A stretch of 64,000 nt of DNA from Labia minor (taxonomy: Eukaryota; Arthropoda; Insecta; Dermaptera; Spongiphoridae): positions 87,978,107 to 88,042,106 of the forward strand of contig OY720344.1 in NCBI GenBank assembly GCA_963082975.1, in the 5' to 3' direction. A program made the position numbers and the translations under genes. Shown here in pieces: positions 1 to 11,634 of this stretch; the first letter of the stretch is position 1, and each line of letters opens with the position of its first letter. Below the pieces are notes generated by a model, which worked only from the letters and a program-made list of their open reading frames with translations, was not told the DNA's origin and did no database searches.

Positions 1-199
1 TCCGAACCGACCGACGGTTTGAAGTAAATTAATTTCCAGCTACAGAAACAATTTCAAATAATTTTAATATATCTATTAATGTAATAAAAAACAGATATGG
101 ACATAACATAAATATTTTTAATTTTATTTTATATGTAAAAATCTCCACATGTGAAATTTGGTGTGAAAACAATACCTCCCTTACTATCGTCGGTCGGTA
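1..199 (-). repeat. Family C repeat, internally deleted copy cut by the window edge
   Basis: It starts inside the conserved tail at the window edge (TCCGAACCGACCGACGG) and ends CTATCGTCGGTCGGT. Compared with the full copies the central third to half (the TCCG tract and flanks) is missing, a MITE-like internal deletion. Confidence 0.85.
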
Positions 200-240
200 A
201 AAAATAAAAATAAAAATGTAATAATAAAAAATAAAATTTC

Positions 241-440
241 AATTATATTAATTTAATAAATTATTATTATTATTATTATTATTATTATTTTCACGTATTA
301 AACGGTATATTATTATTATTATTATTATTTGTAATAATTCCAATAAAAATAAATAAAAATAAAAACCAAAAAAAAAGTGCAATTAAAACTAAAATTTCAA
401 TTATATTCATTTAATACATTATTATTATTATTATTATTAA
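241..440. repeat. (ATT)n microsatellites
   Basis: Runs at about 261-290, 307-330 and 419-440, in a stretch that also has a partly repeated AAAATTTCAATTATATT block (232 and 390). Confidence 0.9.
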
Positions 441-496
441 GTGTTCAGTTATCATATACGTAGATATGTATGCAGACACACATGCAAATATTGGGA

Positions 497-665
497 AACA
501 TCCGGTGGAAGACCAAAGATCAAGGTGGGTGGACAATGAAGGAAGGGACATGGGAGAGATGGGACAGGGTAGGATTTGGTTGTAGCTCAGGATAGGGACT
601 CTTAGAGAAAAGTGGATGCTGCGGCTAAGAACTTTCGAAAACTGTATAGACACAGAGTTAGATAA
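497..665 (+). pseudogene. LINE ORF2 C-terminal fragment (3' end)
   Basis: Readable pieces include GRPK, RWVDN, then DMGEMGQ and QLRIGTLREKW. They follow the order of the C-terminal tail common to endonuclease/reverse-transcriptase LINEs of arthropods (GRPRxRWxDN...DMxxxG...). Frameshifts and stops are present. It ends in an A/T-rich stretch with GATA. Confidence 0.7.
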
Positions 666-757
666 ATATAACATATACAATAATAATATATAATTAATTT
701 ACTGATTAAATTAAAATATATATTTTCTAAGAAAACAAATATATGTCTTATCTACTT

Positions 758-896
758 ATACTGATTGAAACAAAATGGATGAAAACCTTTTACATACAGA
801 CTTTTAACCAAATACTATGTATCACTCGGGGGTACAGGGGGCGGAGCCCCCGTCTAGGTGTGAAGAGCGCCTGGAAGGCGCTCTGATCAGCTAGTC
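758..896 (-). repeat. Double-hairpin GC-rich repeat (family H), copy 1
   Basis: In reverse: AGAGCGCC-loop-GGCGCTCT, then CTTCACACCTAGACG, then GGGGGCTCCGCCCCC, then TGTACCCCCGAGTGATACAT and a tail with AAAGGTTTTCATCCATTTTG. Both stems are perfect in this copy. Confidence 0.8.
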
Positions 897-1600
897 TTTC
901 AATAAATTAGAAAGTAATAAATTAACAAGTATATGATTTTTTTTTTCCTCAGTTGGGATAAAATTTTTTCCGAATATATAAGCAATTTTATATCATTAAT
1001 AAATTCAGTAAACTAGATGGATCTGTATGAAGTGATTTAATGAATAATGGGAGTAAAGGATACTTATCAGTTTGCAGTATTATAGTCCAGATAATCCAAA
1101 ATAGCTTAAACAGTTTGCTAAAAAGTTTGCTAAATAAAATCCAAAATAGGTAACAGACACAAATATAATCAAGTTTATTTCTCAGTAGGTAGTAGGTACT
1201 ATAATTAAAGTTTCCTTATAATAAATATAAATTGTCAAATAATTTAAAGAAGAATATTGATAACTGAATTTGATTTACAGTATTAATAATAATAAATGTA
1301 AACTATAAATAAATTATAAGGGAGCACAGGAATAAGTAAATAGACAAAAAGGATCGAAAGGGTCACTGAAAACTATTAGAAAAAAAACGAATAATAATAA
1401 ATTTTGCAAAAAAGTTTTAGAATGAGAAATAAATAATAAATTTAGTGATAAGTATTAAACTGATTGTGTGTAACTGAACATATAAAAACATACAAAAAAA
1501 AAACACCAAAATATGTAAAAGAAGATTCAATTAACTATATGAAAATTTATATTATTATCAAATGTCAAAATTGTATATAAAGATAATATATATATATATA
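897..1600. other. AT-rich non-coding DNA
   Basis: No gene, RNA or recognisable repeat seen between family H copy 1 and the split SINE, apart from short A and TA runs. Confidence 0.6.
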
Positions 1601-1626
1601 AGGAGGCAGCTAGCCGAGCGTGTAGC
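1601..1626 (+). repeat. 5' head of a tRNA-derived SINE, interrupted by a hAT insertion
   Basis: It contains TAGCCGAGCGTG, a match to a Pol III A box. The SINE resumes at 2952 after the hAT element; the last eight bases are duplicated there. Confidence 0.75.
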
Positions 1627-1764
1627 TAGGGCTTACAATACCGGGATCTCGGGATCCCGAATACCGGGATCCCGGACGATTTTTGTCCGGTATTAAAAAC
1701 CGGTATTTATGTAAAAATACCGGTATTTTGGTATTACGAATTTACGAATTTAGAAAATGTGTAT

Positions 1765-1926
1765 GATTTTTTAATGACAATAGTGCCGACAAGTGTAGAA
1801 TCAGAAAGAACTTTTACGGCCGCTGGTTATATATGTACAAAAATTCGGTCCTCGCTTGATGATGAAACGCTAGATTCGTTGTGTTTTTTAAGAGCAAACT
1901 TTAATAAACAAAACGCAAGTTATTAA
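1765..1926 (+). pseudogene. hAT transposase C-terminal dimerisation fragment
   Basis: The frame reads VPTSVESERTFTAAGYI, then a CTKIRSSLDDETLDSLCFLR block, and ends at a stop at 1924-1926. The S-x-ESERTFS/T-AAG pattern followed by R-x-x-L-x-x-x-x-x-x-L-x-x-L is the conserved hAT C-terminal dimerisation domain of BED-type transposases. The frame is closed just upstream and the catalytic core is missing, so this is a decayed, non-functional piece. It comes from a different hAT lineage than the intact copy at 21969. Confidence 0.88.
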
Positions 1927-2071
1927 TATTAAATACTTTCAATTTATATTTTTATATTTTTTACTTCTTTAATTATATTTAATTCTTTAATTATATAATA
2001 CCATACGAGCCTATTATATGTAAAATGTAACATAAAATTTAATATTTACTTTATTTTACTTGCACGTTTTT

Positions 2072-2702
2072 ACCGACCGACGATAGTAAGGGAGGTATTG
2101 TTTTCACACCAAATTTCACATGTGGAGATTTTTACATATCTCCACGAATCATGCATTTTCTTAACAGAAAAAAGTATTTTTAGCATGATGTCTGTCCGTC
2201 TGTCCGTCCGAATAGATGTGTACAGCCTGAACGGCTCAACGGATTTTGATGAAATTTGGTATCTTTACTTAATGCATCAGTGGGATGAATTGATCAACTT
2301 TTGGTGCAAATCCGGAAACCGGAAGTGGTAGTATTAGCGATTGACGATAGGAAGGGAAGGGTTATTTTCACACAAAATTTCACATGAGGAGATTTTTTTA
2401 TATATCACCACGAATCATGCACTTTGTATTGGTTTTATCCTCGAGAAAAATCATATTTATTAGTTTTTTCTTGATTTAAAATTATATGACGTGATCCAGC
2501 CATTCATGACGTCACAGCCTGGTCTTGCATATATATTATAAATAAAATAAAATTAAAAATGTTTATATTTATTATTTATGTATCCATATCTGTTTTTTAT
2601 TACATTAATAGATATATTAAAATTATTTGAAATTATTTCTGTAGCTGGAAATTAACTTACTTCAAACCGTCGGTCGGTTCGGACCTGGCCACAGGTCAAC
2701 TT
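2072..2702 (+). repeat. CCGACCGACG-ended repeat (family C), nested in the hAT relic
   Basis: It begins ACCGACCGACGATAGTAAGG and ends with the inverse CGTCGGTCGGT followed by a conserved TCGGACCTGGCCACAGGTC tail. Inside are a (TCCG)n tract, a TGACGTCA palindrome and a block shared by many repeats here (GATGAAATTTGGTAT). The same family occurs at 1-199, 7897-8534, 34601-35233 and 42862-43494. No coding capacity; the open frames in it are chance. Confidence 0.85.
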
Positions 2703-2951
2703 ATTTTGTATCTATCTACTATCCTACTCTCTCTATGTAATAAAATAAATAATATCTACTCATTTCAGAACAATATTTATTGGATTTCATATATTATTTG
2801 TTAAAAAGTCAATATAACAACTGAGGTAAGTAGAAATATAGCTAGTAAATTTATTATTATTAATACCGGTATTAATACCGGTATCCCGGTATTTCAAATT
2901 TCAAATACCAAATACAGGTATTCAGATTTTAGTTCGGTATTGTAAGCCCTA

Positions 2952-3207
2952 CGTGTAGCATAACAATTTTCTACACAAGAAGTCGGCGTCCGATTCCAAC
3001 TAAGAACAAATTTTTCTAATAAAATTCAATTTAACATCAGCTGCCTACGGCTCCAGGAACTGTCAGTTCCTGGTTCTATACATGCGGAAGGCAACGGGAA
3101 ACCACCGTATTAACATTCTCAAGAAAAATTATCATGGCTAGGCTATCCTAGTCATGATGATAGCCAAACTCCGAAACGGAGACGGCACCTTAAGAAGAAG
3201 AAGATAT
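2952..3207 (+). repeat. Remainder of the interrupted tRNA-derived SINE
   Basis: It starts with the 8-bp duplication, then has GTCCGATTCC (one mismatch to the Pol III B box), a body shared with the reversed copy at 57700-57856 (GCTCCAGGAACTG region), a distinct 3' body containing GGCAACGGGAAACCACCG, and an (AAG)n tail ending about 3207. The 3' part resembles the relic at 52187-52250. Confidence 0.75.
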
Positions 3208-5880
3208 AAATATATTTATATTTTTGAAATTTAAAAAATAATTTTTAAAAAAATTAAAACTTCATATAATTTCATTTCATTTAATTTAATCTACAAGCTA
3301 TTATAATATTGTTTTTAATATACACTGGGTCGATAATTAGGACCAAAAGAGGCGATGCAAATCGAAACATTATTAATAATTAGTTATAAAATCATTTTTT
3401 TCTTATAAATAATGACATTTTATTTATTTATTTATTTATAGACTTTTTGGTTATACATTAATAATCTTGCATACTAAAAAAATTAACATATCTACATTAT
3501 AATCATTATTCATTTTAACATACCATTTGATACAATATTAGAATAAAAAGTAAAATATTTCAACAGTAAACAAAAATCAAATAAATCATCATAAAAATAC
3601 CCTTTTAATTTATAAATAAGAGAGGATTCATAAAAATATTATATAAATATAAAACAACGCAAATTAAATTTTCAGTAACGTAAATTAATAATCATGGAGA
3701 TTTTTTTGTTATTTTTTTGCAATTGAAATAATAACTTTGTTAGTGTAGAAAATTTTCAATCTCTACTGAACACGTTCGGAATAATGTCAGAGCTGTTTCT
3801 AATTTTTTTTTATACTGACATAAAGGTCTTAGAAGTGTTATAAGTTTAAAAGCAACTTCTATAATAGCAATGAATTTGAAATTTAAAACATTTCTATCAG
3901 TCGACGCAGGAGTTTCCTCTTTAATCCATATGTTATAAAAAAATAGTAAAATGTGAACATATAAAAAATTTTATACAACTATAAATTTTAATTTTGAGAA
4001 AATATTTATTTATTTGATTGTTTTGTTGTTGATATTTTTCATTTTAAAATTATTATTTTCTATATTCTTCTTAAAACACCAATCAAAATATATGTATGGT
4101 TTATATTAATATTAATAAAAAATAAATAAATCCTGTTTACGCATTGGTACAACAGTTGTTTGGCAAATTTTAAATTTGCCACCACTACCTTCATAATTTT
4201 TAATTTAAAAAATTATATTATATATATATTATTAATATATAATTATGTGGACAAAATATCAGAAGTCTGATTTAATTATTGTAATTTTTTAAAAGGAAGG
4301 CAAAATTAATTTTTTCCGAAGTTGGCATTACCGAATCTAACCCCCCACCCTTTGCTTTTGAAGTTTATTTAAACCCTAAACATCCATCTCACTCCCTCAC
4401 TCACTCATTCAATTTTTTTCTTTCCGCTAGTAACTACACAAGCGTGAGCCTCCATATTTATTGGAGTATTGTGTAGTGTTGTTTTTTATATATATTTAAT
4501 TTTAAATTAATTTTCTTTAAAATTAATTTATTCATTTCTGCAAATCCTAATTGGGTTTCGCATTTTACAAAGCGGATAAGTATATGGTGAATTTTCACTT
4601 GCCATTTTTCTATGTTTTGATTCGGTTTGCGCCACGTGTAAGTTCTTTTTCTTATTACAAGCAATTATTTGCCTTATCATGTTAATTTTTGTTACTTTCA
4701 TTTAATTAAATATATAATTTTTATCTTATATTAAAAGCCGAATTCGAGTGCATTTTCTATTTTTTACAATCCTTTTTTACTAACTTCTTTCATTTGGATA
4801 AATTTTTAGTAGATTATTTATCTGCCAGGTCCCTTCCAATCTTCCTTTCCAAGTCCGATTAGTCCTTATCCAATCATCATTACACTTATTTTGCATATTT
4901 TCTATAAATATTGCTGGCGACACACACGGTCAACCCCCTTTTATTATATCATTTATTCCGTACCTTTTATTCATTTTTAGGCACTATTTTCCATAACATT
5001 TAATATACCTTTCTATTTCACCTTTTAAACTAATTTCTTCCATTTGGAAATTTTCCTCCCGTGCCGTTTCAAATCCTAAAATATTAAACTATATTAACTA
5101 TTAATATTTGAGCATTTTTTACATTGCTTCATTTAATAACAGCAATAATATTTTTTAAAAAATAAGATTAAGAGTATTTCACACAATAGACTTTAAACAT
5201 TTTTTTTTACAAGAAGTTTTCTACAGAAGATAAAAAGAATTTCCAATGATTCAACAATACAAGAATTTTTTCAAGATCTCCCCACTCTCAACTCATTATA
5301 ATTTTGATGAAACCCAATCAGTCTGATAAATCTTTTGTAGACACAAATCCAGTTCTGTAACAAAAGAAAGAAACTCATCTTTCCCTGAAGACTTATTTTA
5401 CCGAGTTCTTTTAATGAAATTCAATATTTCGAGTCTTTTATCAACAATCTTAAAAGTTTTTATTTGAAAAAAATAAAAAGGATTTTTTTTATATATATAT
5501 AAGAAAATTTTCACTGTTAGAAAATAAAAGCTAGCTTAGCAAAGCGTAATTGAGAAATACCTATGGAAAGGAATCCACTTGCTTAGATAAAGAATTTCTC
5601 CATCTCGAGACAATTTAATTAAAAAGACGGATTATAACGAATTCAGGAAAATACGAGAATTTATAAGTTGAAGAACATAAGTACTTATAACTTGTATTAT
5701 AAATAATATACATATTTTTTATAAATTTTGTGAAAATTTCAAGACCCTACATATAATTATTAACTAATTAAAGATTTAATATTTTAAATCTAGTTCCATA
5801 CCGGATAATCCTAGAATATATGATCCTACATTATCATTATTATTATTTACAAATTTGTACTTTAACAGCATTTATTTTTT
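3208..5880. other. AT-rich non-coding DNA
   Basis: No supported gene. Two slightly less AT-rich patches (4319-4460 with CTCACTCACTCATTC, and 4824-5090) show no family resemblance; the small open frame at 4458-4664 looks like chance. Confidence 0.55.
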
Positions 5881-6300
5881 TTTTTGCTGGAAACAATTCA
5901 CCTATCCCATAGATGTTAGGGACTTAGGCTTGGTCTAAATGGGAAAGGAATTCACCTTGGCCCAATATTATCATCATCTATTTAGTCACGAACACGGTCT
6001 CCCAAGATTGCTAATATCAAGCTTTAAGCATCTTTGACTGGATCAGGTGCTAGGAAAGGTGACCGTAACGTGTCGCTTGGTGAACGTAATAGGCGACATA
6101 AGGTCGCCAAAATCCACTAGTAATGCGTGGCATCCATAGAGCAGTTTGAACGTCATATGAAGTTCATTTGGTCAGCAAGGTGGGGAACAAAAAAATCATG
6201 GGGTTATTATGATATTCATAAACTCGCACAGAAGTGAAGACTGAATTAATTCTCAGCAGAATATAACTTTCTGCAGAGCTATTAATAGGGCTATAGAGAG
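5881..6300. other. GC-richer unassigned patch
   Basis: Balanced composition with CCTATCCCATAGATGTTAGG, AAGGAATTCACCTTGGCC and GTGTCGCTTGGTGAACG. It may be a single-copy control region or an old repeat with no second copy here. Confidence 0.3.
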
Positions 6301-6727
6301 TAGTCTTAGAGGATAAGAACAGTGTGATTCAAATTCTTCAATGACTTTAAAGATCTCCGTCTCCTCATTATTAAACAAAAGCAATCATTTATTTAGTATA
6401 TACAAAACGATATTTTTTTTTATTATTTATGTTATTTTTAATAACAAATTATAGTAAAGTATTGATGAACTCAAATAATCATGAATCTTAATATTGATTA
6501 AAGATCAATTTTGAAAATCATATAATTATCATATATTACTTAATACTTAATAAAACAATTTATTAATCCATTTATTGTTTGTTGGTAATTTAAAAAAGAA
6601 TTTTATTGTTTTATTAATCAATACATCAAAATTATATCCATTTAAAAATTCTGGACTCAAATCCATATAAAACTTCTTTAGGAACGTAATCATGAAAGCA
6701 CACACTTTCCCCCTGCCTCTTTTTTCT

Positions 6728-6768
<41 letters not shown>

Positions 6769-7896
6769 AATTTATTGAACGGGTGGAAAGAAAAATAAAC
6801 AAAATTGAAAATACATATGGGAATAACACGAGCAGCGTTTTATAAGGGTAGTAGGGTGTTTGCTAACGTTCCACCCTCCAGTCAGGGAATTTAATATAAT
6901 TCCTCTCTCTTAAAAGAACAAAAAAAAAAAAAAAAAATAAACAAATAAATAATAAAAAAGATGACGATAAAATGCAGATATTTCTATTTTTTTTTAATGA
7001 TTATGTAAATATATATATAAAAAAAAGAGAAAAATTATGAAGAGTGAAAATGACTTTATTAGAGAAATAATTAAATAAATAAATAACTTTAAAGTTATAT
7101 CCCTAGGATGATATTTTTTTTACCTCCGTATCATGTCTTGTTTTAAATTAATAATCAATTCGTTTTAATCCGTCTGTGCATTTACTGAATTAAAACCCAG
7201 AGAAACGAAACAATCAAGCAAGGAGAAATGGTTAAGGGTGGTCGGCATTTGGAGGGTTGAAGGAGGAGGGTGAAGGGACAATCCATTTGAAATTCATCCT
7301 CGCACCAGGAGAATTGAATATTTTTTTTCAAAGGAAAGCCTTGTAAAGCAAAAAAAAAAAAAAACTTTGGTAAAAAATAATGAATCCTTCAAGTAAATTG
7401 AAAATTGACCTGTTTTAATTCAGTTTATTCGTTAAGGGTAAATGAGAGTAGAGAGAGAGAGAGAAATGGATAAACAAAAAACAAAAAATCGAAATTACTT
7501 TTCAGAGAATTGTTAATAAATTTTATTTGAAAAAGTTAAAATTAAAATAACAAAAGTAAAATAAAAAATAAAGAAAAAATAAATAAAAGCAACAAAAAAA
7601 AGGAAAAATATTTTCCGAAAGATAAGAAATCATTAAATATTTAAATAAATAAATTTTAAAATTGACCTTATTTAGGATTAAAAAATATAATTTTTAGATA
7701 ACATATGTAAATTAACAAAATCATGATTTACTCTTCAAAATGAATGTTCTATTCAATAACCGTCTCTTATATGACTACCATTGCTTCTATTAAGTAAAAA
7801 AAAAGTAAATCTCTGAATTTTAATATCTTATGAAAATTTTGAGCTGTTAAATGATCAAATGTACAACCGCCCAGCTCCATCCTTGTCTCATTTATT
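6301..7896. other. AT-rich non-coding DNA with one purine-rich block
   Basis: Contains the (AT)n run at 6730, A/T homopolymers, and a GC-richer block at 7195-7320 (GGTGGTCGGCATTTGGAGGG followed by GGAGGAGGGTGAAGGG). No gene supported. Confidence 0.5.
6730..6762. repeat. (AT)n microsatellite
   Basis: Uninterrupted AT dinucleotides; the 65-codon minus frame here rides on it. Confidence 0.95.
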
Positions 7897-8534
7897 ACCG
7901 ACCGATGATAGTAAGGGAGGTATTGTTTTCACACCAAATTTCACATTTGGAGATTTTTACATATCTCCACGAATCATGCATTTTCTTAACAGAAAAAAGT
8001 ATTTTTAGCATGATGTCTGTCCGTCCGTCTGTCCGTCCGTATAGATGTGTACAGCCTGAACGCCTTAACGGATTTTGATGAAATTTGGTATATTTACTTA
8101 ATGCATCAGTGGGATGAATTGATCAACTTTTGGAACAAATCCAGAAACCGGAAGTGGTAGTATTAGCGATCGACGATAAGAAGGGAAGGGTTATTTTCGC
8201 ACCAAATTTCACATAAGGAGATTTTTTTACATATCACCACGAATGTATTGGTTTTATCCTCGGGAAAAATCATCTTCATTATGTTTTTCTTAATTTAAAA
8301 TTATATGACGTCACCCTGCCCTTCATGACGTCACAGCCTCGGGTAACGCCGGCAACGCCGGCTACTTCAGCTATATATTATAAATAAAATAAAATTAAAA
8401 ATATTTATGTTATATGCCTATCTGTTTTTTATTACATTAATAGATATATTAAAATTATTTGAAATTGTTTCTGTAGCTGGAAATTAATTTATTTCAAATC
8501 GTCGGTCGGTTCGGACCTAGCCACAGGTCAACTT
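7897..8534 (+). repeat. Family C repeat
   Basis: Same ends and internal order as the copy at 2072, including a (TCCG)n tract near 8020. A local insertion of GTAACGCCGGCAACGCCGGC near 8343 is specific to this copy. Confidence 0.85.
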
Positions 8535-8914
8535 ATTTCTATAGGGACGCTATTTAGTATTTTAAGTATTTTTCTATTATTTTGTATCAGATTCTGAAAG
8601 AAATTATTATGCCCTGTCACGGATTGTCACTTAAGTCCATGAAGTATTTGTCAAACACAGTACCCACATGAATGCCCTGGAGCACTCTAAACATAAATAT
8701 GTTATATTTAAATTATATAAACAGATAAATTTTTTTTCAACTGCTGTCATACTTTTTTTTATTTGGTCATCATGCAAAACATTAGAAAGTCCTTCGTGCT
8801 GTACAACCATGCAGCTGTTTATCATATATTTAGCATATAAAATGTATTAAAATAACATTTTAATTATATGATAACTGACAATTTTGTTTCAGGCTCTTAC
8901 TAATTTTAATCTTA

Positions 8915-9023
8915 ATTATCTATCTATCTATCTCTGTGGCTCTTCAGAACTCGAAAGTTCTTGGCCGCAGCAACCACACTTCTCCAAGTATCCCTATTCT
9001 GAGCCACAACCCTCCAATCCAGT
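8915..9023 (-). pseudogene. LINE ORF2 3'-end fragment with (GATA)n tail
   Basis: On the minus strand it reads through the block corresponding to GTLGE-like, AAAKNF and ELRRATEI, ending in (GATA)n, written (TATC)n at 8915-8932. It is fused at 9020 to a piece of the P repeat family. Confidence 0.65.
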
Positions 9024-9262
9024 GAAAAACTATCAAACATATATGTATATTTTTACGGTTAGTTTAGAGGAAAAAAAACATTGTAGGTAATGAATGAGCT
9101 ACATTTGTCAAAAATTGTTAGAAAACTACAAATTTTGAATAATACTTGTGTACCAAATTTCATTATTCTAGCTCAAACCGTTTTTGCGTAATCTTGTCTA
9201 CATACACACACAAACAAACACAGACATTTTTCTCAACCTTAGTGAAAATGACTCAATGAAAC
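9018..9262 (+). repeat. P repeat fragment
   Basis: Matches the middle to right part of P (GTGAAAAACTATCAAACATA to AACCTTAGTGAAAATGACTC), fused directly to a LINE 3' scrap at 9018. Confidence 0.7.
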
Positions 9263-9535
9263 TGCATGATTGTAGATGGTGATGGGAAAAGTCAACTAGC
9301 GCGTAACTACCTTCACAATCAACTTTCAATTTGGATAGATATGGCAATTGAATAGTTAAAAATTATTATTACATTCTCCATTCCTTCTCACCGTTTTTCA
9401 TTGACGAGTTGTAAATGAATAATCAAATGATTCATAATCTTTCAAAGCTTTGAATCATATTATATAATATATATATTGGTTTTATTTAAAAAAACTTTGC
9501 AAACTTTTAGTAATTTTTTATGAAAAATATTTGCT

Positions 9536-9570
<35 letters not shown>

Positions 9571-9633
9571 TTGGAATTCCATAGAATATTCAAATTAAAT
9601 CAGACATAGTATTAGAAAATAATTATATATATA

Positions 9634-10190
9634 TTATTAATCTATCTCTGTGGCTCTACGTAACTCGAAACAAGCAACCGCATCTTTCCAAGTGTCCCTA
9701 TCCCATCAACTCCTACCCTCTCCAATCTATCTCACATCCCTTTTTATATTATCCACTCACCGCGTCCTTGGTCTTCCAAGCTAACGTTTCCCACTCGGTC
9801 TCCCCACCAATATATTTTTCGCCATTCTTTCCTCTCCCATTCTGGCCACGTGCCCTGCCCATCGCAGTCTTCTCGATTTGATTATTCAAACTATATCTGG
9901 AGGTGCATAGAGGTCATACAAATCATCGTTATGCAGTCTCCGCTATTCCCCGAAGACCTCATCTTTTTTTGGCACATAAATGTTTCACAGAATCCTATTC
10001 TCAAATACTCTAAATCTACTCTCGTGTCCTAAGGTCATAGACCATGCCTCACACCCATATAATACAACCTTTAAACTAATTTTTTATATATTTTAATTTT
10101 TATCCCCTTTGATAATAATTTTGACACGATAAGCCCTTTTACTCCATAATAACATGCGTTTCCAGATTACAACCTCGCTTTAAACTCTTC
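9634..10190 (-). pseudogene. LINE ORF2 C-terminal region, degenerate
   Basis: Minus-strand reading, allowing frameshifts: YGCEAWSMTLGHE, FENRILRNIF, RRLHNDDLYDLY, SRRLRWAGHVARMGEERMA, LVGRPSGKR, LGRPRTR, VDNIKRDV. This is the connection/C-terminal tail of endonuclease/reverse-transcriptase LINEs. At least five stops show it is dead. The 3' end is again a (GATA)n-like tail near 9634. Open frames on the + strand here are shadows. Confidence 0.9.
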
Positions 10191-10982
10191 TAGGATATTA
10201 TTAACCTTTAATCTTAATTAATTTGTTTTAATAAATAGAGACAAATTAATTGTATCGATTTGACGTAAGATTCAAACTTAACAAATTATATGTCCCCTTA
10301 AGGCAATGAGAAATCACCATCTAGGGATTCTAGACTATCAATATTCAGAAACCTTTGATCTATGATGGCTGTCTAGTTGTACATCTTCGTAAACATCTGG
10401 GTCTGTCTGTTCGTATGTAGATTTCTGTTTTTATGCACACAAACAATCTGTCAACGAGATAAATAGAAGGCCAGCGGCTGAAAAAAAGTAAAAAATAAAA
10501 AAAAAACAGCTGTACGGGGTGCGAGAGAAAGAAAAAAACAAAAGAGGGACATAAAATACAACTTACAAACTTTTATACCTATATATAAATAAAACAATTC
10601 AAACTCAAATTGTATCAGATAAAAATATATATATATATATATATATACTTAAACTTTTGAACTTTCAAGGAAAACATTTGTTGTGGCATGGATAAAACTA
10701 GATTACACCTTATATCTATATTGGCAATTTTATATTTGTTTTAGGTAATATATAAAAAAAATACCTAATTATTAACAAAGCATAAAATCTCGGAACAAGA
10801 AACCATTATTGAAAAATCATTAGTCTTCAGAGTATAAAAAAAAAATCATGACAAAAATGTTGTTTTGTAGCTATCAAATGACAAAAAAATCAACCGTCTT
10901 TTCAACTATATTTAGTTGATATATCAATGATGTATAGAAAGAATATTACTTGTCAAAAAAGGTTACCTTTATTTTTAAATGT

Positions 10983-11030
<48 letters not shown>

Positions 11031-11391
11031 TTAAATACAATATAATAAAAAAAAACACAATTTCCGAAAAAGAGAAAAAACATTTTCCATCTGACAAACG
11101 TTGAAAAAATAATAGATCTAAATCCGTTGAGCAGCTTTTCAATTTCACTTGTATGATTTGAAATTGTTTCTTTGTTTTGATTTTATATATATAATCATTA
11201 TCCTGTTTTTGTTTTATTGTATGCAGCTCTTAAATGTTCCTCAATTATTTGTATAAATGTATTAAGATTGATATTGGAATTGTATTAAATTTAAAAAAAA
11301 AAAAAGAAAAATGTGATATTATAAAATAAAAATCTCTATTAAATCATTTAATATGATTTTTTTTCTCTTAAAAACAAACAATACATTTATA
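10191..11391. other. AT-rich non-coding DNA
   Basis: Microsatellites and homopolymers; no supported gene or repeat family. Confidence 0.55.
10986..11029. repeat. (TA)n microsatellite
   Basis: About 22 uninterrupted TA units. Shorter runs lie at 9539-9568 and 10626-10648. Confidence 0.95.
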
Positions 11392-11634
11392 ATTGTTAAG
11401 GAAATTTTTATTTAAAAACCACATTGTTTGTATAATTTAATTATTAAATTAAATTAAATTAAAATAACTGTACAACGTTTCGACTGCTTGCTCCGATTCA
11501 GCTTCAGGTCAGTCCTACGATACTTGAAAACGATTGCAGAATATGCAGTCGAAACGTTGTACAGTTATTTTAATTTAATAAATAAATTATACAAACAATG
11601 TGATCTTTAAATAAAAATTCCCTTAATAATTATC
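11392..11634. mobile_element. Penelope-like fold-back (two inverted terminal pieces)
   Basis: The left arm (11392-11487) and right arm (11545-11634) are inverted copies sharing GCAGTCGAAACGTTGTACAG, AATTATACAAACAATGTG and TTTAAATAAAAATTCCCTTA. Head-to-head partial copies and a CGAAACGTTGTA core next to an AATAAATT tail are typical of Penelope-like elements as I know them. AAAGCTTTAATAA follows at 11648. Confidence 0.5.

Larger units (their letters stand above)
1627..2951 (+). mobile_element. hAT transposon relic (1325 bp) with 16-bp TIRs and 8-bp target duplication CGTGTAGC
   Basis: The left end TAGGGCTTACAATACC is matched exactly, inverted, at the right end (2936-2951). CGTGTAGC occurs directly outside both ends (1619-1626 and 2952-2959). 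Subterminal regions are rich in CCGGTATT units. Only the C-terminal part of the transposase survives (1765-1926), and a CCGACCGACG-type repeat sits in the middle (2072-2702). The insertion split a tRNA-derived SINE: the sequence outside the ends rejoins into a SINE like the one at 57700-57856, which independently confirms the boundaries. Confidence 0.93.

Noticed and set aside
411..680. 89-residue minus-strand open frame
   Set aside because: Antisense to a LINE 3' end that reads on the + strand.
9850..10032. 60-residue + strand open frame
   Set aside because: Antisense to the LINE C-terminal region, which is recognisable on the minus strand.
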